Positions 33,735-43,064 are shown, counted from the first letter of the stretch. The stretch: 64,000 nucleotides of DNA from Dyella sp. C9 (GCF_003332825.1 NZ_QIRF01000001.1:124001-188000); one strand, 5' to 3'. The notes: a model not told the origin generated them from the letters alone. Translations and numbers: made by a program.

Positions 33735-34244
33735 ATGACCATCAACGTCACCATGACCACCAACCGCGGTCCGATCCACCTGCGTCTGCATGAGGACAAG
33801 ACCCCGGTGACGGTGGCCAGCTTCGTCAACCTGGCTCGCCGTGGCTACTACGATGGCCTGGCCTTTCACCGCGTGATCGCCGACTTCATGATCCAGGGCG
33901 GCTGCCCCGAGGGCAGTGGCCGTGGTGGCCCGGGCTACCGCTTCGAGGACGAATTCGACGCCTCGCTGCGTCACGACAAGCCGGGCGTGCTGTCGATGGC
34001 CAATGCCGGTCCGCGCACCAACGGCAGCCAGTTCTTCATCACCCACGGCGCCACCCCGTGGCTGGACGGCAAGCACAGCGTGTTCGGTGAAGTGGTGAGC
34101 GCGGAAGACCAGGCCGTGGTCGATGCGATCCGCCAGGGCGACACCATCGAGAAGGTCACCGTGGAAGGCGACGTCGACGCGCTGCTGGCCGCCCAGGCCG
34201 ACCGCGTGAAGGAATGGAACGCGGTGCTGGACCAGCGCGGCTGA
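33735..34244 (+). CDS. Cyclophilin-type peptidyl-prolyl isomerase
   Basis: A 169-residue cyclophilin without a signal peptide, so cytoplasmic (PpiB-like). Catalytic-site landmarks are [13 protein letters not shown] (active-site Arg and Phe), [18 protein letters not shown] and [17 protein letters not shown]. It catalyses cis-trans isomerisation of Xaa-Pro bonds during protein folding. It is monocistronic with a strong terminator right behind. Confidence 0.95.
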   Translation: MTINVTMTTNRGPIHLRLHEDKTPVTVASFVNLARRGYYDGLAFHRVIADFMIQGGCPEGSGRGGPGYRFEDEFDASLRHDKPGVLSMANAGPRTNGSQFFITHGATPWLDGKHSVFGEVVSAEDQAVVDAIRQGDTIEKVTVEGDVDALLAAQADRVKEWNAVLDQRG

Positions 34245-34269
34245 GCCATTTCGTCAGCATCACGTGAAG

Positions 34270-34301
34270 AAGCCGCCGTTCCCGCGAACGGCGGCTTTTT
34301 T
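34270..34301 (+). terminator. Rho-independent terminator after cyclophilin gene
   Basis: An 11-bp perfect stem AAGCCGCCGTT/AACGGCGGCTT, loop CCCGCG, then a T run; 25 bases after the stop. Confidence 0.92.
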
Positions 34302-34402
34302 CATGGGCGGCTGTCATGGCGATGCATCCGGCATGGGCCTAGAATCGAAGGGCTCCACGCGACACACGATGTGCGTCTTCCCCATTCCAAGGAGATGTAG
34401 TC

Positions 34403-34831
34403 ATGTCATTCCTCAATGATCTGCTCGGTGGCCAGGGCAATCAGGCCGGTGGTTCCTCGCTGGTGTCGGTCGCCGGACAGCTGATCGAAAAGGCAGGTGG
34501 CATCCAGGGCCTGGTGGCCATGCTGCAGCAGCATGGGCTGGGCGAAGCGGCGCAATCCTGGGTAGGCACCGGTGCCAACCAGGCCGTATCCGGTGAACAG
34601 TTGGGCCAGGCGCTGCAGAACGGCGGACTGGGCTCGCTGGTGCAGGAGGCGGCGGGCAAGCTGGGCGTCGACCAGAACCAGCTGCTGGGCCAGCTCTCGC
34701 AGGTGCTGCCGCATGCCGTGGATCACCTCACGCCCAACGGGCAGGTACCGGCGCAGGGGCAGGGTGGCTTCGACCTGGGGTCGCTGGCCTCGCTGGCGGG
34801 CAAGCTGTTCGGCGGCGGCAACGCCGCCTGA
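34403..34831 (+). CDS. YidB-like (DUF937) protein
   Basis: A 142-residue Gly/Gln-rich protein of the YidB/DUF937 family: SFLNDLLGGQGNQAGG, VAMLQQHGLGEAAQSWVGTG, a repeated GLGSLVQEAAGKLGVDQNQLL and QLSQVLPHAVDHLTPNGQ, ending GLFGGGN-like. The cellular role of the family is not established. An AAGGAGATG ribosome site lies a few bases before the ATG. It converges with the GlsB-like gene across a perfect hairpin. Confidence 0.88.
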   Translation: MSFLNDLLGGQGNQAGGSSLVSVAGQLIEKAGGIQGLVAMLQQHGLGEAAQSWVGTGANQAVSGEQLGQALQNGGLGSLVQEAAGKLGVDQNQLLGQLSQVLPHAVDHLTPNGQVPAQGQGGFDLGSLASLAGKLFGGGNAA

Positions 34832-34847
34832 GCCATCGGCATGATGT

Positions 34848-34876
34848 CCCCGACGGTGCGCAAGGCACCGTCGGGG
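34848..34876. terminator. Bidirectional hairpin between convergent genes
   Basis: A perfect 12-bp stem CCCCGACGGTGC/GCACCGTCGGGG with a 5-base loop. It has no clear T run on either side but sits exactly between the converging stops of the YidB-like and GlsB-like genes. Confidence 0.7.
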
Positions 34877-34885
34877 AGCCGTGCG

Positions 34886-35143
34886 TCACGAGGTGGCGCC
34901 GCGACGGAACAGTGCGTGATAGATCACCAGCAGCACCACCGCGCCGCCGATGGACCCGAGGAAGTGCACGAAACCGGTTTCACCCCACCAGCCCAGCTTC
35001 TCGCCCACGTACGTGGAAATGATGGAGCCGAGAATGCCGAGGATGGCGGTGATGATGAAGCCCATCGCCTCTTTGCCAGGCGTCAGCGCCTTGGCGATCA
35101 CACCTACGACCAGACCGACGATGATCACCCATAGCCAGTGCAT
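34886..35143 (-). CDS. GlsB/YeaQ/YmgE-family small membrane protein
   Basis: An 85-residue protein with three membrane segments: WVIIVGLVVGVIAKALTPG, MGFIITAILGILGSIISTYVG and LGSIGGAVVLLVIYHALF. These are typical of the transglycosylase-associated (GlsB/YeaQ) family, often induced by stress. The exact role is not known. It reads toward the YidB-like gene. Confidence 0.9.
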   Translation of the reverse strand: MHWLWVIIVGLVVGVIAKALTPGKEAMGFIITAILGILGSIISTYVGEKLGWWGETGFVHFLGSIGGAVVLLVIYHALFRRGATS

Positions 35144-35397
35144 ATGCGTATGTCCTTGGTGAGTGTCCGCAAGAGATCCTGAGTCCTGATGCCAGGCGGC
35201 CTCCGGCCTGCCCGTTGCCTCCCGATGCGCCCCCTGTTCCCGGTCTCGCGCCGGGTGGCGGGCCCATCATGCCCGTGCGGCCGCCGGCGCGCATCTGACT
35301 GCCGTGCCAACCCCGACCATCGCCTAAAGGGGACGATGCGCCGGCGCATGCTAAAATCTCCGGGTTTGCTGTCTTCGTCCCCGCACAAGAGGAAGTC

Positions 35398-36597
35398 ATG
35401 CCCCAGCTCGCCCAGCGTGTCGGCCGCGCCAAGCCCAGCGCGATCATGGCCATCGCCGAAAAAGCCAAGCAACTCAAGGCCGCCGGCAAGGACATCATCA
35501 GCTTCTCCATCGGCATCCCCAACTTCCTGCCCGGCGAGCACGTCTACGCCGCCGCCCGCGAGGCTCTCCAGCACGATTCCGGCCAGTACGGCAGCAACCG
35601 CGGCGCCGAGGCGCTGCTCGATGCCTTCCTCGCGCACCTGGGCAAGCTCGGCTTCCAGGGCTATGGCCGGCTGAACCTGTCGATCGGCATCGGTGCCAAG
35701 CAGGTGCTGTACAACCTGGCCGAGGCGCTGATGGACGAGGGCGACGAGATCGCCTTCGCCGCGCCGTACTGGACTACCTACCGCGACATCGCCGACATCG
35801 TGGGCGTGAAGGCCAACGTGCTGCACTGCGGCCCGGAGCAGAACTACAAGCTGGTGCCCGCGCAGCTCGAAGCCGCGCTGGCGCGCAAGCCCAAGGTGTT
35901 CCTGTTCAACAACCCGTCCAATCCCACCGGCATGGTCTATACGCGCGACGAAATCGCCGCGCTGGCCGAGGTGCTGGTGAAGTATCCGGACACCTGGATC
36001 ATCACCGACGACATCTACAACTCGATGGTGTTCGACGGCATCGGCTACCACAACTTCGTGCACATCAAGCCGGAGCTGAAGGACCGCCTGATCTTCGTCG
36101 ATTCGGTGTCCAAGACCTACGGCATGCCGGGTTGGCGCGTGGGCCTGATCGCCGGTCCCGAGAACGTGGCCAAGGCCATCACCACGCTCAACTCCAACCA
36201 CATCACCAGCCTGCCGGAAGTGATCACTGCCGCGGCGGTCGCCGCCTTCAGCGGTCCGCAGGACGTGCCGCAGGCCAAGTGCAAGGAATTCGCCGAGAAG
36301 CGCGACGTGGTGGTCAACGCGCTGCAAGCCATCCCGGGCGTCGTCTGCCCGCGCCCGCAGGGTGCGTTCTACGTGTTCCCGGACATCTCGGTGGCCTTCG
36401 GCAAGAGCCACAACGGCGTGCGCATCGACAACGACGTCGACCTGTGCGCGGCCCTGCTGGAAGCCAAGGGCGTGGCCTGCGTGCCGGGCTCGGCCTTCGG
36501 CGAGCCACGAGCCATGCGCATTTCCTATACCTGCCCGACCGCACAATTGCAGCCCGGGCTGGAACGCATCCAGGCGTTCTTTGCTGAACTGACCTGA
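35398..36597 (+). CDS. PLP-dependent class I/II aminotransferase (aspartate aminotransferase-like)
   Basis: A 399-residue fold-type I aminotransferase. It has DIISFSIGIPNFLPGEHV at the N-terminus, the PLP-contacting NNPSNPTGMVYTRDE, Asp in WIITDDIYN, the Schiff-base Lys in VDSVSKTYGMPGWRVG and the carboxylate-binding Arg in RAMRISYTCP. This is the aspartate-aminotransferase subgroup Igamma-like pattern, linking aspartate/oxaloacetate or a similar pair. It lies upstream of mdh, which makes or consumes oxaloacetate, but a repeat pair lies between them, so separate transcription is likely. Confidence 0.9.
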   Translation: MPQLAQRVGRAKPSAIMAIAEKAKQLKAAGKDIISFSIGIPNFLPGEHVYAAAREALQHDSGQYGSNRGAEALLDAFLAHLGKLGFQGYGRLNLSIGIGAKQVLYNLAEALMDEGDEIAFAAPYWTTYRDIADIVGVKANVLHCGPEQNYKLVPAQLEAALARKPKVFLFNNPSNPTGMVYTRDEIAALAEVLVKYPDTWIITDDIYNSMVFDGIGYHNFVHIKPELKDRLIFVDSVSKTYGMPGWRVGLIAGPENVAKAITTLNSNHITSLPEVITAAAVAAFSGPQDVPQAKCKEFAEKRDVVVNALQAIPGVVCPRPQGAFYVFPDISVAFGKSHNGVRIDNDVDLCAALLEAKGVACVPGSAFGEPRAMRISYTCPTAQLQPGLERIQAFFAELT

Positions 36598-36650
36598 TGG
36601 TTCATGACCCCATGCCTCACGGGAACTTCAAAAGGTCGGCCGTTTCACTC

Positions 36651-36735
36651 GTCATCCCCGCAAAAGCGGGGATCCAGTGCCTTTTGCCTTTTGACACCTG
36701 AAAATCACTGGATTCCCGCTTTTGCGGGAATGACG
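36651..36735. repeat. REP-like inverted pair, family B, diverged
   Basis: Arms 36651-36679 and 36707-36735 are reverse complements with two mismatches and contain ATTCCCGCTTTTGCGGGAAT. It is the same family as 22461-22570, here between the aminotransferase gene and mdh. Confidence 0.87.
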
Positions 36736-36805
36736 GCTTTTCATTGTTGTCGTGTCGCATGGGTTTCATTTTCGTAAGACTAGCCAAGTTGAAGGAGTTT
36801 CCCCG

Positions 36806-37792
36806 ATGAAAGCCCCTGTTCGTGTTGCCGTTACCGGCGCTGCCGGCCAGATCGGTTACGCCCTGCTGTTCCGCATCGCCGCGGGCGACATGCTGGGCCC
36901 GGACCAGCCGGTGATCCTGCACCTGCTGGAAATCACTCCGGCGCTGCCCGCCCTGCAGGGCGTGGTGATGGAACTCAACGACTGCGCGTTCCCGACGCTG
37001 GCCGGCGTCGTGGCCACCGACGATGTGAACGTCGCCTTCAAGGACGTCGATTACGCGCTGCTGGTGGGTGCCCGCCCGCGCGGCCCGGGCATGGAGCGCA
37101 AGGACCTGCTCGAAGCCAACGGCGCCATCTTCGGCCCGCAGGGCAAGGCCCTGAACGACCACGCCAAGCGTGACGTGCGCGTGCTGGTGGTCGGCAACCC
37201 GGCCAACACCACCGCCCTGATCGCCCAGCAGAGCGCCCCGGACCTGGATCCCAAGTGCTTCACCGCCATGGTGCGCCTGGACCACAACCGCGCGCTGTCG
37301 CAGCTGGCCGAGAAGACCGGCAAGCACAGCACCGACATCAAGAAGATGACCATCTGGGGCAACCACAGCTCCACCCAGTACCCGGACCTGCACCACACCA
37401 CCGTGGGCGGCAAGCCGGCGCTGTCGCTGGTCGACCAGGCCTGGTACGAGAGCGATTTCATCCCGACCGTGCAGCAGCGCGGCGCGGCCATCATCAAGGC
37501 CCGTGGCGCTTCCTCGGCGGCTTCGGCCGCGTCGGCCGCCATCGACCACATGCGCACCTGGGCGCAGGGCACCGCGGAAGGTGACTGGGTCTCGATGGGC
37601 ATTCCGTCCGACGGTTCGTACGGCATCGCCCCGGGCGTGATCTACGGCTATCCGGTGACCGTGAAGAACGGCAAGTACGAAATCGTGCAGGGCCTGGAGA
37701 TCAACGACTTCTCGCGCGCCCGCATGGATGCCACCGACAAGGAACTGCGCGAAGAGCGCGCCGGCGTCGAGCACCTGTTCGCCAAGAAGTAA
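36806..37792 (+). CDS. mdh: Malate dehydrogenase
   Basis: A 328-residue NAD-dependent malate dehydrogenase of the cytosolic-type (MDH with [15 protein letters not shown] nucleotide loop). The substrate-binding loop is [20 protein letters not shown] contacts lie in [13 protein letters not shown], the Arg/Asp pair in VRLDHNRA and the catalytic His in [11 protein letters not shown]. It interconverts malate and oxaloacetate in the TCA cycle. The start at 36806 is fixed by GAAGGAG upstream. It ends in a bidirectional terminator. Confidence 0.97.
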   Translation: MKAPVRVAVTGAAGQIGYALLFRIAAGDMLGPDQPVILHLLEITPALPALQGVVMELNDCAFPTLAGVVATDDVNVAFKDVDYALLVGARPRGPGMERKDLLEANGAIFGPQGKALNDHAKRDVRVLVVGNPANTTALIAQQSAPDLDPKCFTAMVRLDHNRALSQLAEKTGKHSTDIKKMTIWGNHSSTQYPDLHHTTVGGKPALSLVDQAWYESDFIPTVQQRGAAIIKARGASSAASAASAAIDHMRTWAQGTAEGDWVSMGIPSDGSYGIAPGVIYGYPVTVKNGKYEIVQGLEINDFSRARMDATDKELREERAGVEHLFAKK

Positions 37793-37810
37793 TCCGGCTT
37801 CGGCTGGAAC

Positions 37811-37843
37811 AAAAAAAGGGCGGCCTTGGGCCGCCCTTTTTTT
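37811..37843. terminator. Bidirectional terminator after mdh
   Basis: A stem of GGGCGGCC/GGCCGCCC type flanked by seven A on one side and seven T on the other, so it can stop transcription from mdh and from the convergent MerR remnant. Confidence 0.92.
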
Positions 37844-37846
37844 GCA

Positions 37847-38269
37847 TCAGTGCACGCTGCGCGCCGCGCAGGTCCATGCCTGGCGCAGGTAGTCCAGCAG
37901 GGCATCGTCCACCGCACTGCCGCTGCGCAGGTCCGGCTCCTTCGCATAGGCCTCGCGGATGCGCGCATGCGTGCCCGGGTTGTCGCCGGCATAGGAGCGG
38001 AACAACGCCTGCCAGCGGCTAGCCAGAGCCTGGGTTCGCGCGTCGTCGGGCGGAACGCCTTCCTTCATGGCCTTGCGCAGTTCAGCGATCAGCGCGGGCC
38101 AGGCATACATCTGCTTACCGTAGTGGCGCGCATCACGGCCATCCCGGTTTCGTCCAGGTAGCGGACGAAGATGCCCCAGGCGCGCCGCTACGACGGCTTG
38201 CTCGACAAAGTGTCCGAGTGCCACGGCGATGCCGCTGCGCCGTGCAAGTTCGCCTACGGTGAGTTCCAT
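37847..38269 (-). pseudogene. MerR/TipAS-type regulator with internal deletion
   Basis: An open frame of 140 codons whose two ends belong to one family but whose middle is missing. The first 16 residues (MELTVGELARRSGIAV) are the start of a MerR helix-turn-helix. From about residue 55 (WPALIAELRKAMKEGVPPDD, SRWQALFRSYAGDNPGTHARI, LLDYLRQAWTC) it is the C-terminal part of a TipAS-like effector domain. The recognition helix, wing, dimerisation helix and first half of TipAS are absent, and the joining 38 residues resemble neither. Full relatives have about 250-330 residues. The ribosome site GAGGA is intact. Probably a deletion remnant. Confidence 0.7.
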
Positions 38270-38385
38270 GGGGTGTCCTCGTTGCGTGCCGGATACGGTG
38301 GGGGCTTACGCGACGTGAGGGTCAAGCCTCTCCGTCGGGCGGCGCTTCATGGTTAAATCTGCCGATCCTCGACTGGAACCCGGAT

Positions 38386-38727
38386 ATGAAGCAACTAATT
38401 GCGATCGCCACCTGCTGTGTCCTGCTGACCGCCTGCGGTGGCGTCCATGGCCTGCGTGACACCACGCCGAAGATGAGCAGCCGAACCAACAAGGACATTC
38501 CGACTTATCTTGAATGCGTGCGGGCCAAGTGGGACGGCATGGGTCAGGTAAGCCTGGAAAACAAGAAGGAAGAAGGCACGCTTTCCGCGACGGACAAGGC
38601 CGGCGCCCGTGAGCTGATCAGCGTGACGCCCGATGGCACTGGCGCGCAAGTGATGATGTACGAGACGCAGGACCTCAAGAAGGACTACAACCCGGCGTAT
38701 CGCGACGCGGCCGTGTCCTGCCTGTAA
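38386..38727 (+). CDS. Small predicted lipoprotein of unknown function
   Basis: A 113-residue protein. The N-terminus IAIATCCVLLTACGG carries a lipobox (LTAC), so it should be lipidated and exported. The mature part (CVRAKWDGMGQVSLENKKEEG, ELISVTPDGTGAQVMMYET, SCL end) resembles small outer-membrane or periplasmic lipoproteins found in this group, with two further Cys residues that could form a disulphide. No function is known to me. It stands alone between the MerR remnant and prpE. Confidence 0.75.
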   Translation: MKQLIAIATCCVLLTACGGVHGLRDTTPKMSSRTNKDIPTYLECVRAKWDGMGQVSLENKKEEGTLSATDKAGARELISVTPDGTGAQVMMYETQDLKKDYNPAYRDAAVSCL

Positions 38728-38840
38728 TGTCATGACAGTCTTGTCCTGGTCGGGTCCTGCGTGACTCGACCAAGGTCGCACAGCCCATCCTCCATGGCTG
38801 CTCTAGGCTAGCCGGAAGCAGCAGCCGGAGGATGGGAACG

Positions 38841-40730
38841 ATGCAATACGAGGAGTTCTATCGGTGGTCGGTCGAGCAGCCCGAGGCGTTCTGGGCAGAG
38901 CAGGCCAAGCGCATTCACTGGCACTCGCCGCCGCGGCAGATCCTCGATGTTTCCCTGCCGCCTTTTCGCCGCTGGTTCGTCGGCGGCACCACCAACCTCT
39001 GCTACAACGCGCTTGATCGTCACCTGGAAGAACGTGGCGGCCAGCTGGCGCTGGTGGCCGTTTCCACCGAAACCGGGGTGACGCGCGAACTCAGCTACAG
39101 CGACCTCTACCGCGAAGTGAACACCTTTGCCGCCGTGCTCGTCTCGCTGGGCGTGGGCAAGGGCGATCGCGTGGTGATCTATCTCCCCAATATCGCCGAG
39201 GCCGTGTTCGCCATGCTGGCGTGCGCGCGCATCGGGGCCATCCACTCGGTGGTGTTCGGCGGCTTTGCCTCGCACAACCTCGCATTGCGCATCGACGATG
39301 CGCAGCCCGCGCTGCTGGTCGCCGCGGATGCGGGCATGCGTGGTGGCAAGGTCATTCCGTACAAGCCCCTGGTCGACGCGGCGCTGGAAGAGGCCAGTTG
39401 GAAGCCGGCGCACGTGCTGATTGTCGATCGGGGACTCGATCCACAGATGACGCGCGTGGCTGGGCGCGACCTCGATTACGCCACCCTGCGTGCGTCCTGC
39501 GACGGCGTCGAAGTCCCGGTGGCCTGGCTGGAATCGAACGAGCCCAGCTACCTGCTTTACACCTCCGGCACTACTGGCAAACCCAAGGGCATACAGCGCG
39601 ACGTGGGCGGTTACGCGGTGGCCATGGCGCTCTCCATCACGACCGTGTTCGACATCGCGCCGGGGCAGGTGATGTTCTCCACTTCGGACGTGGGTTGGGC
39701 GGTCGGGCACTCGTACAACGTGTACGGGCCACTGATCGGCGGCGCCACCTCATTGCTCTACGAAGGCTTGCCGACGAATCCCGATCCCGGCATCTGGTGG
39801 CAGCTGTGCGAGCGCTATGGCGTACGCACCATGTTCTCCTCGCCCACGGGTATCCGCGTGCTGAAGAAGCAGGATGCCAGCTGGCTGAAGAAGTACGATC
39901 TTTCCCGGCTCAAGTGGCTGTTCCTGGCCGGCGAGCCACTGGACGAACCCACGGCCGAATGGATCACCCGGGGACTGGGTGTGCCGGTGATCGACAACTA
40001 CTGGCAAACCGAAACCGGCTGGCCTGCGATCACCCTCATGCCGGGCCTGGACCTCAAGCCAGTGAAATTCGGCTCGCCGGGACTGCCTAGCCCGGGCTAC
40101 CGCATGAAGGTCATCGACGAGGCCACCGGCGAGGAGCTGCCGCCCCACCGCAAGGGCGTGCTGGTGTTCGAGCCGCCGTTGCCGCCAGGTTGCCTCAGTA
40201 CGGTGTGGCGCGATGACGACCGCTATGTCACCAGCTATTTCAGCCACTTCAACGAACTGCTGTACAGCTCGCTCGATTGGGCGATCCGCGACGACAACGG
40301 CTACACCACCATCCTTGGCCGCACCGACGACGTGATCAACGTCGCCGGCCACCGGCTGGGCACGCGTGAAATCGAGGAGTCGGTGTCCACCCATCCGGCC
40401 TGTGCGGAGGCCGCCGTGGTCGGCGTGCAGGACGACCTGAAAGGGCAGGTGCCGGTGGTGTTCGCCACCCTCAAGCAGGGCGTCGCCGAGCCGCCGGCCG
40501 AGGTGGCCAGGGCCATGCAGCAGCGGGTGGTACAGCAACTGGGTGGCGTGGCCAAGCCCGCGCGCATCTACGTGGTGAACGCCCTGCCAAAGACCCGCTC
40601 GGGCAAGCTGCTGCGGCGTTCACTGCAGGCATTGGTGCAACACACCGATCCGGGTGACCTGTCCACGCTGGATGACCCCAATGCGCTGGAGGAAGTACGC
40701 CGCGCGTTGGATCGCGGACCGGACCAGTAA
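38841..40730 (+). CDS. prpE: Propionate--CoA ligase PrpE
   Basis: A 629-residue adenylate-forming ligase. The N-terminal ACAS domain reads MQYEEFYRWSVEQPEAFWAE. The P-loop is YLLYTSGTTGKPKGIQRD, followed by the PrpE-type VGGYAVAMALS, core motifs NYWQTETGWP and GRTDDVINVAGHR, and the acetylatable catalytic Lys in PKTRSGKLLRRS. It activates propionate to propionyl-CoA for the methylcitrate cycle, whose prpB, prpC and prpD genes follow. GGAGG lies 9 bases before the ATG at 38841; another ATG at 38832 touches the ribosome site. Acetyl-CoA synthetase is the alternative, but context and the IQRDVGG signature favour PrpE. Confidence 0.9.
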   Translation: MQYEEFYRWSVEQPEAFWAEQAKRIHWHSPPRQILDVSLPPFRRWFVGGTTNLCYNALDRHLEERGGQLALVAVSTETGVTRELSYSDLYREVNTFAAVLVSLGVGKGDRVVIYLPNIAEAVFAMLACARIGAIHSVVFGGFASHNLALRIDDAQPALLVAADAGMRGGKVIPYKPLVDAALEEASWKPAHVLIVDRGLDPQMTRVAGRDLDYATLRASCDGVEVPVAWLESNEPSYLLYTSGTTGKPKGIQRDVGGYAVAMALSITTVFDIAPGQVMFSTSDVGWAVGHSYNVYGPLIGGATSLLYEGLPTNPDPGIWWQLCERYGVRTMFSSPTGIRVLKKQDASWLKKYDLSRLKWLFLAGEPLDEPTAEWITRGLGVPVIDNYWQTETGWPAITLMPGLDLKPVKFGSPGLPSPGYRMKVIDEATGEELPPHRKGVLVFEPPLPPGCLSTVWRDDDRYVTSYFSHFNELLYSSLDWAIRDDNGYTTILGRTDDVINVAGHRLGTREIEESVSTHPACAEAAVVGVQDDLKGQVPVVFATLKQGVAEPPAEVARAMQQRVVQQLGGVAKPARIYVVNALPKTRSGKLLRRSLQALVQHTDPGDLSTLDDPNALEEVRRALDRGPDQ

Positions 40731-40745
40731 CGGCCGCGGGAGCCG

Positions 40746-41960
40746 TCAGTCGTGTCGCCCGGGCAGCTTTCCGGCATAGTTCGCGCGTGGGCGGATCAGT
40801 CCGCCCATGTCCTGCTGTTCCAGGGCGTGCGCCAACCAGCCTGCCATGCGTCCGGCAGCAAACATCGACAAGGCGGCATCGGCGCCCAGCTCGTACAGCG
40901 AGGCGATGGTGGCCAGCGCAAAGTCCAGGCTGGGTTCGCGGCCACTGCAGTCCTTCACTGCCTCGATCAGGTGGCGGATGCGCAGCAGGCCAGGCCGGCG
41001 CGGGCGGATCTCTTCGATCATCGCCAGCAGCACGGCGGCGCGCGGGTCGCCCTCGGGATACAGCGGATGACCGAAGGCCGGCAGCTCATCGCCACGGCGC
41101 AGGCGTTCACGCACGTGATCGGCAGGCCGCCGTTCGCGCACCGCCTGTTGGATGAAGGCGTGGGCCCGCGCCGCGGCGCCGCCATGTTGCGGGCCCGACA
41201 GCGCCGCCAGGCCTGCCACCACCGCCGCGTGCAGGCTGGCGCCGGTGGAAGCGGCCACGCGGGTGGCGAAGGCCGACGCGTTGAGTTCGTGGTCGGCGCA
41301 CAGCACCAGCGTGCTGCGCACCAGGGCGGCGAAGGCCGCGTCGCCGCGTTGCCAATTGTCGGCCATCAGGCGATGGATCGGGCGGCGTTCCGGGCGGGTG
41401 CCGCAGAGCAGGGCTGCGGTCTGGCGCAGCAGCAGGGCGGCGTATTCCCGGCGCTGCGCGGGATCGGTGCTGTGCGTGTAGGGCGTGTGCAGCGAGAGCA
41501 GCGGCAGGGCGGCAGCGGTGCGCTCCAGTGGTGGCAGTCCGCGTTGGCGAAGCAGCATCGACACGGGGTCGGGCCAGTGCTCCGGCGGTGGCGCGGCAAA
41601 GGGATCGGCCTGGCTGTCCCACAGCAGGCGTGCCACGTCCTCAAGGCTGGCGCCGGCGCGAGCCAGTACGAGAGCGGACTCCCCGCGGTAGTAGTGCCCA
41701 TGGGGGCGGATCAGCGAAATGCGCGTTTCCAGCACCGGAAGGCCCCAGGTGAGGCTGTGTGCGGCGCCTTGCGCGGCCCCACGTCCCGCCTGCTTGCGTT
41801 CGATCAATCGCTCGACGTCGTCGGCGCGGTATTCACGACTGCGTCCGTCTGCACCTGGCCGCGAATCGATCTTGCCGCGGCTGACATAGGCGTACAGCGT
41901 GGCGTGGCTTACTCCCAGTCGGGCGGCGGCTTCGTGGGCGGACAGATAATCGGCGCGCAT
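40746..41960 (-). CDS. Helix-turn-helix/citrate-synthase fusion, probable prp regulator
   Basis: A 404-residue protein. Residues about 1-55 are a MerR-type/HTH_17 DNA-binding domain (LSAHEAAARLGVSHATLYAYVSRGKID, REYRADDVERLI). The remainder is a citrate-synthase fold that keeps the usual catalytic positions: His in CADHELNASAFATRV, SGPQHGGAAARAH, His in FGHPLYPEGDPR and Asp in SLDFALATI. It is divergent from prpBC and abuts prpE convergently. Two palindromes lie between it and prpB. I infer that it senses oxaloacetate, propionyl-CoA or methylcitrate through the synthase fold and controls prp genes. The start at 41960 leaves those palindromes outside the gene. It may also be enzymatically active. 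Confidence 0.85.
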   Translation of the reverse strand: MRADYLSAHEAAARLGVSHATLYAYVSRGKIDSRPGADGRSREYRADDVERLIERKQAGRGAAQGAAHSLTWGLPVLETRISLIRPHGHYYRGESALVLARAGASLEDVARLLWDSQADPFAAPPPEHWPDPVSMLLRQRGLPPLERTAAALPLLSLHTPYTHSTDPAQRREYAALLLRQTAALLCGTRPERRPIHRLMADNWQRGDAAFAALVRSTLVLCADHELNASAFATRVAASTGASLHAAVVAGLAALSGPQHGGAAARAHAFIQQAVRERRPADHVRERLRRGDELPAFGHPLYPEGDPRAAVLLAMIEEIRPRRPGLLRIRHLIEAVKDCSGREPSLDFALATIASLYELGADAALSMFAAGRMAGWLAHALEQQDMGGLIRPRANYAGKLPGRHD

Positions 41961-41969
41961 GGTGACATA

Positions 41970-41997
41970 TTGATCCGTTCGATCAAGATTGATCAAT
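41970..41997. promoter_or_regulatory. Paired palindromic operators in the prpB/HTH-synthase gap
   Basis: TTGATC-CGTTC-GATCAA (41970-41986), an exact inverted repeat, is followed at once by the perfect 10-bp palindrome ATTGATCAAT (41988-41997). All half-sites read TTGATC. They lie 10-37 bases upstream of the fusion-protein start and about 105-130 bases upstream of prpB. Likely binding sites for the HTH-citrate-synthase protein. Confidence 0.7.
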
Positions 41998-42101
41998 ACA
42001 TCCGGCGGTGACACAGTGATCGCCGTGGTCACGGCGCGTACTGCGCCGCGACATGGCGTTGCCGACGCATCGCCTACAATACGAGGTTTAGGAGAATCAT
42101 C

Positions 42102-42989
42102 ATGTCCCTATCCACATCTGCCGGCAGCCGGTTCCGCGATGCCGTTGCCGCCGAGAAGCCCCTCCAGGTGATGGGCGCGATCACCGCTTACGCCGGCCTG
42201 ATGGCCAAGCGCGTGGGCTACAAGGCGCTGTACTTGTCCGGTGGTGGTGTCGCCGCCAATTCGCTGGGCATGCCCGACCTTGGCATCTCCACCATGGAAG
42301 ACGTGCTCACCGACGCCCGTCGCATCGTGGACGCGACCCAGCTGCCGCTGCTGGTGGACATCGATACCGGCTGGGGCGGCGCCTTCAACATCGCGCGCAC
42401 CATCCGCTCGTTCATCAACGTGGGCGTGGCTGCGGTGCACATGGAAGACCAGGTCGGCCAGAAGCGTTGCGGCCACCGCCCGGGCAAGGAAGTGGTGCCC
42501 AAGGAAGAGATGGTCGATCGCGTCAAGGCCGCGGTGGACGCGCGTACCGACGCCGGCTTCGTGATCATGGCCCGCACCGACGCCGCCGCCGTGGAAGGCA
42601 TCGACTCGGCTATCGACCGCGCCTGCGCCTACGTCGAGGCGGGTGCCGACATGATCTTCCCCGAGGCGATGAAGACGCTGGACGACTACCGTCGCTTCAA
42701 GGCCGCGGTGAAGGTGCCGATCCTGGCCAACCTCACCGAGTTCGGTTCCACCCCGTTCTTCACCACCGACGAGTTGCGCGACGCCAACGTCGACATTGCC
42801 CTGTACTGCTGTGGTGCCTACCGCGCCATGAACAAGGCCGCGCTCAACTTCTACGAGACGGTGCGCCGCGAAGGCACCCAGAAGAACATCATCAACACGC
42901 TGCAGACCCGCGAAGAGCTGTACGACTACCTCGGCTACCACGCCTACGAGGACAAGCTCGACCAGCTGTTCGCCACCAAGAAGGCCTGA
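42102..42989 (+). CDS. prpB: Methylisocitrate lyase PrpB
   Basis: A 295-residue lyase of the ICL/PEP-mutase superfamily. Landmarks are [20 protein letters not shown], metal-binding DIDTGWGG, the active-site loop [18 protein letters not shown] (KRCGH) and VIMARTDA. It cleaves 2-methylisocitrate to succinate and pyruvate, the last step of the methylcitrate cycle. TTTAGGAGA precedes the ATG. prpC follows 75 bases later in the same operon; the expected promoter is in the palindrome-containing gap upstream. Confidence 0.96.
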   Translation: MSLSTSAGSRFRDAVAAEKPLQVMGAITAYAGLMAKRVGYKALYLSGGGVAANSLGMPDLGISTMEDVLTDARRIVDATQLPLLVDIDTGWGGAFNIARTIRSFINVGVAAVHMEDQVGQKRCGHRPGKEVVPKEEMVDRVKAAVDARTDAGFVIMARTDAAAVEGIDSAIDRACAYVEAGADMIFPEAMKTLDDYRRFKAAVKVPILANLTEFGSTPFFTTDELRDANVDIALYCCGAYRAMNKAALNFYETVRREGTQKNIINTLQTREELYDYLGYHAYEDKLDQLFATKKA

Positions 42990-43064
42990 GCGGCCAGCCG
43001 ATTGGCCGACCGCGGCATCCACCCGCGGTCGGCCAGAGTCGCATGCATTTAGGAGACGTATCCG

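Noticed and set aside
38841..40730. Acetyl-CoA or acetoacetyl-CoA synthetase instead of PrpE
   Set aside because: Sequence after the P-loop (IQRDVGGYAVAMALS) is of PrpE type and the gene stands beside prpB/prpC; an acetoacetyl-CoA role in the PHB locus would be attractive but is not supported.
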